58,294 nucleotides of DNA, taken from the NCBI GenBank assembly GCA_035250505.1, contig DATFFC010000002.1, forward strand, positions 1 to 58,294, written 5' to 3'. The position numbers and the translations under genes are program-made. The DNA comes from DASSBQ01 sp035250505 (GTDB taxonomy: Bacteria > Nitrospirota > Nitrospiria > Nitrospirales > Nitrospiraceae). The notes under the pieces are model-generated. The model made no database searches. It saw only the letters and a program-made list of their open reading frames with translations, and was not told the DNA's origin. Shown here piece by piece: positions 8,060-16,800 of this stretch (positions are counted from its first letter, which is position 1; each line of letters starts with the position of its first letter).

Positions 8060-8578
8060 ATGGCCCAGTTCAGTGTCAATGTTCAGCGCTTTGATCCCTA
8101 CAAGAATTTCAAGTTTCGTGTGAGGTGGGACGGCCGGTATGTGGCTGGTGTCAGCAAAGTCGGGGCTCTGAAACGCACGACCGAGGTGGTGGAGCATCGG
8201 GAGGGAGGCGACCCCAGCACGGGGCGCAAGTCGCCCGGACGAACCAAATATGAAGCTATCACCTTGGAGCGGGGCGTCACGCACGACCTTGAGTTTGAGA
8301 TGTGGGCCAACAAGGTGTGGAACTTCGGAGCCGGCCTCTCGCGGGAGGTCTCGCTCAAAGATTTTCGCAAGGACATCATCATCGAGATGTACAACGAGGC
8401 GGGCCAACTCGCCTTTGCCTACAAGGTCTATCGGTGTTGGGTCTCCGAGTTTCAGGCCCAGCCCGATCTGGATGCGAATGCGAACGCCGTGGCGATTCAA
8501 TCCATCAAGCTGGAGAACGAGGGTTGGGAGCGGGATCGTGACGTTCCCGAGCCAGTGGAACCGGCCTTGGCGACCTAA
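8060..8578 (+). CDS. Inner tube protein (phage gp19/Afp1-5 type)
   Basis: The 172-aa protein has the size and pattern of contractile-system tube subunits. DPYKNFKFRVRWDGRYVAGVSKVGALKRTTEVVEH is the first beta-barrel segment, followed by RKSPGRTKYEAITLERGVTHD and a final YRCWVSEFQAQPDLDANANA. Tube subunits stack as hexameric rings inside the sheath and hold the cargo in their lumen. AAGGAGG stands seven or more bases before the ATG, 13 bases after the sheath stop, so both are made in bulk from one transcript. A second, divergent tube-like protein is encoded at 24547. Confidence 0.93.
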   Translation: MAQFSVNVQRFDPYKNFKFRVRWDGRYVAGVSKVGALKRTTEVVEHREGGDPSTGRKSPGRTKYEAITLERGVTHDLEFEMWANKVWNFGAGLSREVSLKDFRKDIIIEMYNEAGQLAFAYKVYRCWVSEFQAQPDLDANANAVAIQSIKLENEGWERDRDVPEPVEPALAT

Positions 8579-8584
8579 CAGACC

Positions 8585-9337
8585 ATGCGCGGCCTCTCGG
8601 CACAAGAGCTGCTCGAAGTCTGGGATCAGGGGCAGAGCCTCTCGCCGTGCGGGCGGGCGACGCTTCTGCTGGCGGTGACCTGTCCGGAATACCCGCGCCA
8701 ACGCCTGGATTCGCTCACCATCGGGGAGCGGGACGCGCTCCTGGCTCGGATACGAACCTGCACGTTTGGGCGAGATCTGGCGAGCGTAGTGACGTGCCCT
8801 GCCTGCCGAGAACTGGTCGAAGTGAGCGTCGATATGCGCTCGATCTTTCCCGACATGACGCAGGCGGCGCCAATTGAGGGGACGTCCCGGGAGCCTCTGG
8901 TGATCGCGGTGGGAGACTTCCTCGTGCAAGCCGTCATTCCGCCCATTGGAGATGTCGAGGCGATCGTGACGACTGCCACTTCGGCGGAAGAACTCCGTCT
9001 GCTGTTGCGACGCTGCATTCTCCGTGCGGAGCACCGGGGGAAGCCGTACGAAGTGGACGACCTCCCGGAAGATGTCTGCGCGCTGATCGATTCGCGCATG
9101 GCGGAAGCCGATCCGCAGGGGAATGTGCATCTCTCCCTGCGCTGCCCTGGTTGCGACCACCGTTGGCTCCTGTTGTTCGACATGCTGGCGTACTTCTGGA
9201 GCGAAATTCAGATGGGGGCAAGACGGTTGCTGCGGGAGATTCACCTGCTGGCCTCGGCCTATGGGTGGAGGGAGTCCGAAATTCTGACTCTCAGTGTGAC
9301 GCGCCGGCGCGCCTATTTGGAATTGGTGGGGGGATGA
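8585..9337 (+). CDS. eCIS baseplate-associated protein with two CPxC knuckles
   Basis: The 250-aa protein resembles the T4-type baseplate family found just after the tube gene in many injection clusters. Two Cys pairs, CPAC (about 71-74) and CPGC (about 187-190), probably form one zinc site or two small knuckles. The rest is helical, with LYELVGG-like hydrophobic ends. In T4-like systems such proteins act in baseplate assembly, sometimes as chaperones. The stop overlaps the next ATG (ATGA at 9334). Exact role is uncertain; membership in the particle gene set is well supported by order. Confidence 0.7.
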   Translation: MRGLSAQELLEVWDQGQSLSPCGRATLLLAVTCPEYPRQRLDSLTIGERDALLARIRTCTFGRDLASVVTCPACRELVEVSVDMRSIFPDMTQAAPIEGTSREPLVIAVGDFLVQAVIPPIGDVEAIVTTATSAEELRLLLRRCILRAEHRGKPYEVDDLPEDVCALIDSRMAEADPQGNVHLSLRCPGCDHRWLLLFDMLAYFWSEIQMGARRLLREIHLLASAYGWRESEILTLSVTRRRAYLELVGG

Positions 9338-10203
9338 GTCGCTATTTGCAGGATCTCGTCATGCGGAGCCTGGGAGAGGCCGGCGGACTGATTCCCCGTC
9401 CGTTGAATCGGTATGAAACCGCCCGGCAGGGTGGTCCCTTTGAGATGCCGGAAGCCGGCCAAGCGATGGACGGCATTGATATGTCGTTGGACTATGGACG
9501 GTCGTTCCGGGATGCCTCGTTGCGGACAGTTCCAACGATGACGGAAGCCGGTCTCACCGAAGACGTTGTCCAGCCAGGCGGGCAGACCGACGCGCTCCCT
9601 CGGAACGATCCCGGTGAGGAGTCGATCGAGGTGAGGCGATCCACTCAGCGGGGAATCTCTGGCGAGAGAATCGACAACGTCGACGTCACGAAAGACGAAC
9701 CAACGGTTGCGGCTCGGCGACCGATGGACAAGACGCAGGTTTCCCGCCATTCCAGCGCGGTTCGGCCTGTGAGCGGCAGGATTCCGTCACAAGGAGTAGA
9801 CGGTGCCGCCGCCCATGGTCCTCAAGCGAATGTTGCTTCGCCCGAACGACGTGAGCTGCGCACCACTGAGAGAGCCGAACAAGCAGAGTCCTCGTCTCGG
9901 ACCCGCAACGACACGGATGATCTGATCGACAAGGAACACCCACCGCTGTTGGTGAAGGCCAAGCAGATATCTTCTGATCCCCTTCGGCTAACCTTGGGGG
10001 AGGGCTCGTTTCGTGGCCCGCATCATGAGGAGACGGTGCCGTCGGCCGGAGAGCGGCCGCCGGTTGTTCGGATTCGCATCGGTCGAATTGAAGTCAGGGC
10101 TGTCGAGCAGCCGGTTCCCACTCCGAGCAAGAAGGTCGTCGAGCCTCCACGTTCGTCGTTACCGCTCGACCAGTATTTGAGGCGCCGTTCTCGGGAGGCC
10201 TGA
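9334..10203 (+). CDS. Disordered eCIS-associated protein, 289 aa
   Basis: The chosen ATG overlaps the previous stop. The N-terminal 20 residues (MSRYLQDLVMRSLGEAGGLI) form a likely amphipathic helix. Residues 20-240 are rich in Pro, Glu, Arg, Ser and Gln and look unstructured. The C-terminus has a short conserved-looking block, VRIRIGRIEVRAVEQ, then SSLPLDQYLRRR. That block is typical of a poorly studied protein found next to Pvc16-like genes. Two ordered ends joined by a flexible linker suggest a tether or chaperone. It does not look like a tape measure, as it lacks long helices and hydrophobic segments. Confidence 0.65.
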   Translation: MSRYLQDLVMRSLGEAGGLIPRPLNRYETARQGGPFEMPEAGQAMDGIDMSLDYGRSFRDASLRTVPTMTEAGLTEDVVQPGGQTDALPRNDPGEESIEVRRSTQRGISGERIDNVDVTKDEPTVAARRPMDKTQVSRHSSAVRPVSGRIPSQGVDGAAAHGPQANVASPERRELRTTERAEQAESSSRTRNDTDDLIDKEHPPLLVKAKQISSDPLRLTLGEGSFRGPHHEETVPSAGERPPVVRIRIGRIEVRAVEQPVPTPSKKVVEPPRSSLPLDQYLRRRSREA

Positions 10204-11510
10204 TGGGAAACGCCCTGGCCATAGCCGCAGTGACGGCGGTGCTGAAAGATCTGCTCAACAATGGACTGATCGACCACAACGTCACGGGGGCGGTCGGAGG
10301 GAACGTGACGGTGAGCGCGCTGCCGCCGGATAGGGTTTTCGCTCCCGGAACGCCGGAAGGCAATCAGCTCAATCTCTTTCTCTATCAGGTGGCCCCCAAC
10401 GTTGGCTGGCGCAATGTCGGATTGCCTTCCCGTGACGAGAGCGGCGGGCGATTAACCAATCCTCCGCTTGCATTGGATCTGCACTATCTGGTGACGGCCT
10501 ATGGCGCCGAAGACCTTCACGCCGAGGTGCTGCTCGGGTATGCCATGCAACTGTTGCATGAAACCCCTGTGCTGACCAAACAGTCCATTCGCACGGCGCT
10601 GCTGCCTTCTCCGGTGAACGGCTCGATTCTTCCGCCGGCGCTTCAGGCGTTATCGGTCTCCGATCTGGCCGAGCAGGTCGAACAGATCAAGATCGTCGGG
10701 ACCACGCTCACGAGCGAGGAAATGTCGAAATTGTGGACGGCGTTGCAGGCGCGATATCGGCCTACGGCCGCCTATCACATCTCGGTGGTCTTGATCGAAT
10801 CGCAGCGCGCTGCCAAGTCGGCGCTGCCGATTCTGACGATCGGTCCGGTGGACCCGGTCACGCGCGAGCCGCGAGGGCCGATCGCGGCGACGAATCTGGA
10901 ACCGCAGTTCCCGATGCTGATCTCGGTGACGGTACCCGAGCGGCGAATGAGCGCGCATCTCGGCGATACCCTGATCGTGGAGGGGCACAAGCTCGATGGG
11001 ACCAGTCTGGCAGTGCGCCTGGCCGGTCCGCGCTTGAGTCAACCGATCGAGCTTTCCATTGCATCCGGCAATACCGCGACCCGTCTGGAGACCGCCATTC
11101 CGAACACACCCGCAACATTGCCGGCCGGACTGTACTCGCTGGCGGTGCTGGTCCAGCGTCCCGGCGAGACGTTTCGGCGCACGACCAACGAGCTGACGTT
11201 GGTTTTAGCGCCGCAGATCACGACCGCGCTGCCGGCGACATTCGCGCGTGACGGGAACGGCGATGCGACAATCACCATGGCCGTGCGACCGGAGGTGCAG
11301 CCGACGCAGCGGGTGGCACTGCTGCTGGGCGATCTGGAGATCATGGCTCAACCGAGGACCAATCAGGCCAATACCGTCTCCTTCGTGGTTCGCGGTCCTA
11401 CGCCTGGGACGTATCTGGTGCGGGTGCGCGTGGACGGTGTGGACAGTGTGGTGGTGAATCGGACGGTGACACCGCCTGAGTTCTTCAACCATCGGGTGAC
11501 GGTGAACTGA
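10203..11510 (+). CDS. Pvc16/Afp16-like tube-terminating cap protein (DUF4255)
   Basis: The first 190 residues match the DUF4255/Pvc16 N-terminal domain: IAAVTAVLKDLL, then NQLNLFLYQVAPNVGWRN and LALDLHYLVTAYGAED. Afp16 ends tube growth and fixes particle length. The C-terminal half (about 200-435) is a set of beta domains resembling IPT/Ig-like folds (RRMSAHLGDTLIVEGHKLDG). Such extensions may anchor the far end of the particle or decorate the cap. ATG overlaps the TGA of the upstream gene, and its own stop overlaps the ATPase start, so expression is coupled. Confidence 0.88.
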   Translation: MGNALAIAAVTAVLKDLLNNGLIDHNVTGAVGGNVTVSALPPDRVFAPGTPEGNQLNLFLYQVAPNVGWRNVGLPSRDESGGRLTNPPLALDLHYLVTAYGAEDLHAEVLLGYAMQLLHETPVLTKQSIRTALLPSPVNGSILPPALQALSVSDLAEQVEQIKIVGTTLTSEEMSKLWTALQARYRPTAAYHISVVLIESQRAAKSALPILTIGPVDPVTREPRGPIAATNLEPQFPMLISVTVPERRMSAHLGDTLIVEGHKLDGTSLAVRLAGPRLSQPIELSIASGNTATRLETAIPNTPATLPAGLYSLAVLVQRPGETFRRTTNELTLVLAPQITTALPATFARDGNGDATITMAVRPEVQPTQRVALLLGDLEIMAQPRTNQANTVSFVVRGPTPGTYLVRVRVDGVDSVVVNRTVTPPEFFNHRVTVN

Positions 11511-13534
11511 TGCCGACGGACCAGCAGAGCGCCCTGTCCTGGCATGAGACGAACCAGCGGTATCTCATGGCTGAGGTGGCCCGGGTACGCGCCGCTCTCG
11601 ACCGATACGCGACGTCCCGGCCCGTCGGGATGGACACGCCGCCGGAGCAGGTTGGGCAGGAGCAGGATACGCGAGACGCGGAGGTCGGTGAATCCGCTGC
11701 TCCGGCCGCGGTGGATGTGCTGTGTGTCAGCTTCGGGCTGTCGGCATTCGAACGAGACATCCTGCTCTTGACAGCGGGGATGGAACTCGACGCGGGATTT
11801 GCGTTTGCCTGTGCAGCCGCTCAGGGGGATGTCCGCCGGGTCTATCCAACCTTCGGCTTGGCCATGGCGGTATTGCCACACGCCCACTGGAGTGCCGTCA
11901 TTCCGACGGCTCCCTTACGCCGCTGGCGGTTGGTGGAAGTGGGCCATGGCGACACGCTCATGACGAGTCTCCTGCGGATCGATGAACGCATCCTGCACTA
12001 TCTCGCGGGCCTGTCGCATCTGGACGAACGGTTGGCCGGTTTGGTGGAAGCCGTGGTGACGGTGCTGCCCGGCGCACTGGCTCCCACACATCAACGACTG
12101 GTCGATCAGGCCGCCGCAATGATCGTGCAACCGACCTCCCTGTACCGAAGACCGCATGTCCAACTTTGTGGTGACGAGGGGCTGACCAAGCGGCAGATCG
12201 CCGCGGCCATCGCGGAGGCTGTCGGCGGTCACCTGTATCGCCTCGCGGCGTCTGTGTTGCCGACCGCGCCACAGGAGCTCGATATGGTCGTGCGTCTGTG
12301 GACCAGAGAGGCCCTGCTGACGCGGAGCCTGCTCCTAATCGAATGTGATGGGACAGAGACGCTCGAGGGAGGAAAGGACCAAGCGCTCACGACGTTCCTC
12401 GAATCGGTGAACGCGCCGGTGATGCTGAGTGTCCGGGAGCGTCGACGGTTGGGACTCAGTCAGGTTCTTACCTTCGAGATCGAGCCTCCGTCCCATCAAG
12501 AGCGCCGGAACCTCTGGACCCAGGCGTTGGGCCAATGGGGACCTGCATTGAACGGCGCCGTGGAGGCGGTGAGCCGGCAGTTCCATGTCGGTCCCGCTGT
12601 CATTCAAGCCGCCAGCCTCGCCTTGAGTGCGATGGAGGGCGATCGCGGCAACTCGCCGGCTAGTGGGCTTGAGCAAGCCGACCGGCTCTGGGAGATCTGT
12701 CGCCGACAGGCGCGACCACGGCTCGACGAACTGGCCCAGCGCATCGAGCCTGCCGGGACCTGGGAGGATCTGGTGCTTCCGGAAGCCCAGCGGCAGATGT
12801 TGCGGGAAATCACGATGCATGTCCGGCATCGGACGACCGTATACGAGACCTGGGGGTTTTCAGGAAAGGGGACCCGTGGCCTCGGGATCAGCGCGCTCTT
12901 CGCCGGGGCGAGTGGAACCGGCAAGACCATGGCGGCGGAAGTCTTGGCCCATTCGCTTCGGCTCGATCTGTATCGCATCGACCTCAGCCAAGTGGTCAGC
13001 AAGTACATCGGCGAAACGGAAAAGAACCTGCGCAAGGTCTTCGATGCGGCGGAGGGGGGGGGCGCCATTCTGTTGTTCGACGAAGCGGACGCGCTCTTCG
13101 GCAAGCGCAGCGAAGTCAAAGATAGTCATGACCGTTACGCCAACGTGGAAGTGAGCTATCTCTTGCAGCGCATGGAGGCCTATCGGGGCTTGGCGATTCT
13201 GACGACCAATATGAAGGGGGCCCTGGACGCGGCCTTTCTGCGCCGCATCCGGTTCGTGGTGCAGTTCCCGTTTCCGGACCAGGCCCAACGCGCGGAAATC
13301 TGGCGACGCATCTTTCCGCGGGCTGTGCCGACCGAGGGACTAGACTGGGAGCGCTTGGCGCGGCTCAACGTGGCAGGTGGGCATATTCGGAACATCGCCA
13401 TGAATGCGACCTTCCTCGCAGCCGATGCTGGGGAGGCCGTGACCATGCAACACCTCTTGCAGGCGACGCGGGGCGAGTACGCCAAGTTGGAAAAACCGCT
13501 CACCGAAGCGGAGATCGCGCGGTGGGTTTCATGA
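11510..13534 (+). CDS. AAA+ ATPase of the eCIS (Pvc15/Afp15-like)
   Basis: This is a 674-aa AAA+ protein. The N-terminal half (about 1-400) is helical with a degenerate ATPase-like part (LLLIECDGTETLEG). The C-terminal AAA module has Walker A GASGTGKT (about 466-473), Walker B LLFDEADALFGKRS (about 520-533), DRYANVEVSYLLQRME, a sensor region ILTTNMKGALDAAFLRRI, and an arginine-rich end. Afp15/Pvc15 proteins are needed for assembly and probably for loading or remodelling of cargo. The gene lies directly before the cargo block, which fits a loading role. The start overlaps the previous stop. Confidence 0.93.
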   Translation: MPTDQQSALSWHETNQRYLMAEVARVRAALDRYATSRPVGMDTPPEQVGQEQDTRDAEVGESAAPAAVDVLCVSFGLSAFERDILLLTAGMELDAGFAFACAAAQGDVRRVYPTFGLAMAVLPHAHWSAVIPTAPLRRWRLVEVGHGDTLMTSLLRIDERILHYLAGLSHLDERLAGLVEAVVTVLPGALAPTHQRLVDQAAAMIVQPTSLYRRPHVQLCGDEGLTKRQIAAAIAEAVGGHLYRLAASVLPTAPQELDMVVRLWTREALLTRSLLLIECDGTETLEGGKDQALTTFLESVNAPVMLSVRERRRLGLSQVLTFEIEPPSHQERRNLWTQALGQWGPALNGAVEAVSRQFHVGPAVIQAASLALSAMEGDRGNSPASGLEQADRLWEICRRQARPRLDELAQRIEPAGTWEDLVLPEAQRQMLREITMHVRHRTTVYETWGFSGKGTRGLGISALFAGASGTGKTMAAEVLAHSLRLDLYRIDLSQVVSKYIGETEKNLRKVFDAAEGGGAILLFDEADALFGKRSEVKDSHDRYANVEVSYLLQRMEAYRGLAILTTNMKGALDAAFLRRIRFVVQFPFPDQAQRAEIWRRIFPRAVPTEGLDWERLARLNVAGGHIRNIAMNATFLAADAGEAVTMQHLLQATRGEYAKLEKPLTEAEIARWVS

Positions 13535-13875
13535 ACCGTCGGGAGCGTCGCGAATCGCGCAGATTCTCGGACCGGCCGACCAGGGGGGGCCCGCAAGGGT
13601 TCACCTGTGCAGCACCGGCGCCTCAAGCGATCGAGGTCCAGATCGACGAGTTGGTCCTGACCGGGTTCCCACGGTCTCAAGGCCCGGGAATAGCGGAAGC
13701 TATTCGAGAAACGCTTGGTCAGTTATTCGCCGGCGAGCAGATGCCGTGGCGAGGTCCCGAAGCCACGCAGCTCGATCGTCTGGATGCCGGAACCGTCCAC
13801 CTGTCTCGCTCCGGCCGGGCGCGCTCGGCGGGGGAACAGGTGGCGCGAGCGGTCTATCGGAGTTTGCCGAAATGA
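13531..13875 (+). CDS. Small eCIS accessory protein before the cargo genes, 114 aa
   Basis: ATG 13531 overlaps the ATPase stop, and its own TGA overlaps the start of the first core-domain protein. The first 30 residues are Arg-rich and probably flexible. The rest contains IEVQIDELVLTGFPRSQG followed by a helix (GIAEAIRETLGQLFAGE). The IDELVLTGF pattern followed by such a helix is common in small proteins between the ATPase and DUF4157 genes of eCIS clusters. No function is known; its position between loader and cargo suggests a chaperone or adaptor. Confidence 0.65.
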   Translation: MNRRERRESRRFSDRPTRGGPQGFTCAAPAPQAIEVQIDELVLTGFPRSQGPGIAEAIRETLGQLFAGEQMPWRGPEATQLDRLDAGTVHLSRSGRARSAGEQVARAVYRSLPK

Positions 13876-16800
13876 GCGTGCGAGCGGCTGCGACACAAGC
13901 GGCGGTGGCATCACCAGTGGTATCGACGTCTCTGGCACAGGCGACCGGTCTCCAACGCCAGTGCGCGTGCGGCGGACCGGCGGGACTCACCGGCATCTGC
14001 CAGGACTGTCAGAAGGAGAAGCTGCTTGGAAAGCCCTTGCATAACAAATTGCGCATCAACGAACCAGGCGACCAGTACGAGCAAGAAGCCGATCGAGTGG
14101 CGGAGCAGGTCATGCGGATGCCCAAGGTCGAGGTGAACAAGCAGCGTTGCGATATCGGAACCCCGCTGGTCCAACGCCGAGCGACCACTACCGGTGCCGG
14201 AGTGGCCGAGGCACCTCCGATTGTACACGATGTACTGAACTCGCCCGGCCGGCCGCTCGACCTCGCCACCCGAGCCTTCTTCGAACCTCGGTTCGGCCAC
14301 GATTTCAGCCGGGTGCGGGTGCATGATGATCGACGAGCCGAGCAATCTGCTCGGGAGGTGAACGCGCACGCCTACACGGTGGGACAAGACATCGTGTTCG
14401 GCACCGGGCGGTTCTCGCCTGACACAATGGAAGGTCGGGGGTTGCTCGCGCATGAACTGACGCATGTGGTCCAACAGGGCGGCAGGAGTGCTCCGGCAGA
14501 GCACGTGCAAAGACAACCCTCCGCACCGCCGCCTACCAGCCCAACGCTCGACCCGGAACCGCCGGTTCCCGCTTCGGATGAAATTCTGATTGCCGGCGAA
14601 ACCATCGAGGTGACCGCCAAGGCGCCCGGGCCTCCGGACGACCGCCAAGGGCCTCCGGTTCCGAATCAGAAATGGGTGTTCAAGAACAACAAGGCTTATT
14701 GGTTGCAGTATGACCTGGACAGCGTCAAACCTCTGCGGGATTTCGACCCGTTCGCCACGCCGAAAGCCTACGCGAACCGGGTTTACCGGGCGCAAAAGTA
14801 TCTCCGGGAGAAAAAGTATATTTTCCGGGAAAGGACAATCGCGCTGGACGGCATGCTCGGCCCGGAAACGATCCTGTTTCTGCACTACATTCTGCACAAT
14901 GAAAACTATTCCGAAGCTCATTTCGAGCTGGCCGGGCTCGGATTCGACCGGGAAGCCCTGAGCTCCGCCGCCGCGAAAATTGCCGCGCACCAAGCCGAGG
15001 CCGAAGAATTTCCGCCCAAATTCCTGGAGGAATGGACCGTGGAAACCCAAGGCACAGCCGCACTGAGCCATATCCAGGACGAGGGGGATCTGGAGCAATG
15101 GTACGACTGGATCATTTTCGGCGGCGCGGCGCCCCGGGAAATGCACAACCAGGAACTGACCCTTGCCCACCGCCACGCGATCATGCTGAAGGCCTACGAA
15201 CACGTCGTGTTCAAGGGCTTGGCAGCCCTGGTGGAGGTCGAGCGGGACGCTTTGCACCGGAAAAGCGACAACATGACGCTCGTCCGGCGGCATTACAAGA
15301 GACTGGAAAATCTCTTCTGGATCAGCTACGCGGCCGACACCAAAGGCGCTGCCGCCAAACTTGACCAGTGGTTTGGGCTGGAATACCCCACGGAAGAAAC
15401 CCGGAAAATCCGGAAAACCGTCGGCACAAAAACCAAACGCAAGAACCGGACTTACCTGACCGGCCTGCTCACGCCATTTTTCATCCCGAAACTCACCGAT
15501 GCGGAGCGAGCTCGTCTCCGGATCGTCGCTTCCGAATACTTCCGGGAAAGGGCGGAGAACATTGAAAACTTTATCGTCCCGAGAGCCGAAATACTCCTCT
15601 CCCTGATCCGGGACACCGAGACCCGCCGCGAAATCCGCGCCCACAAGGTGGAAAACGAACTAATGGACTTCTTCGCCCACCCGGACGTGTTCGAGAAATT
15701 CGCGGATCACCTCGCCAAGCAGGGCAATTTCGAGGAACTGGTGACCGGAATCGAGCGCCTGCGATCCGTCGCCGTGCTGGAACTCTTCGTTCAGCTCTGC
15801 ATGCAAACCGCCTACAAGAATAATCCGGCGGTGCTCCGCGCCCACGAAAAACTGATGAGTCTCAAGCGAGACATCCGTTCGCACGACTACGTCGCGGGCG
15901 ACCCCGAGACGCAGGCCGTGATCCTGGAAAAAGACCCCGACCGAAAACTGAAAGTCGGCGAAGTTGCCGGAGGCCGGTACATCATTTCGGAGGACCGGCA
16001 GCGCATGAAACCCGGCCGGCAACAAGCGCTGGAAGAAAAAATGCGGGCCCTCGTCATGGCCGATATCGCGGAGAAAATGGGCAAAGAGGACGATGCGGGC
16101 GGCCAAGACCTTTCCGCGGACAAATACATGGAACAAATCCTCGAGAAAGCCGCCGCGGAACTGAAAATCGGGGAGGGGGATTTCGAAGAAGTGACCTACC
16201 AGGAAGGCTATCGCCTGCTCGGGGTAAAAAGCGTCCTGCAAAACGGCGTGGAACAATTCCTGGTCGACTACGAAAGAGTGAACCGCATGGCCGGCGGCGC
16301 CTGGCAAACCCTTGAGGCGAGTTCCGGATATCGACCCAGCCGCGAATTCGAGGAGAGCCTCGGCTGGTTCAAGTTTGCCAACCAGATGGGTACCCTCGAA
16401 ACCGTGATCGGCGGCGCCGCGATCGTGGTCGGCGGGGTCATTTTGCTGGCCAGCGGCGCCGGCGGCGCCCTGATCGCCCTGGGCGGCGGCGCGAAGATGG
16501 TCGCCCTTTCCATTGGCATTTCAGTGCTCATCTGGGCCATCACGGCCGATCACCTGACCATCGAAGGCTTCCTGCAGGCGGTCCTCGACGGCTATCTGAT
16601 GGCGGTCGGTTTCCGCTTGTTTTCGCCGCTGGGGCGAGGCGTCGCCAAGCTGATCGGCACAGCCACGTTCAAGCAAAAACTCGTCGGACTGCTGCTGCAA
16701 AGCGTCGTGACCGGCGGCGGTGCGGGCGCCATGACGGGTCCCGCTTCCCTGCTGATCCGGGACATCCTGGCCGGCAAACTCGGCCGGCACAGCGCCGGCG

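Noticed and set aside
6343..8079. Minus-strand frame of 578 aa opposite the sheath gene
   Set aside because: Very rich in Arg, His and Gly, no known motif, fully antisense to a clear sheath protein.
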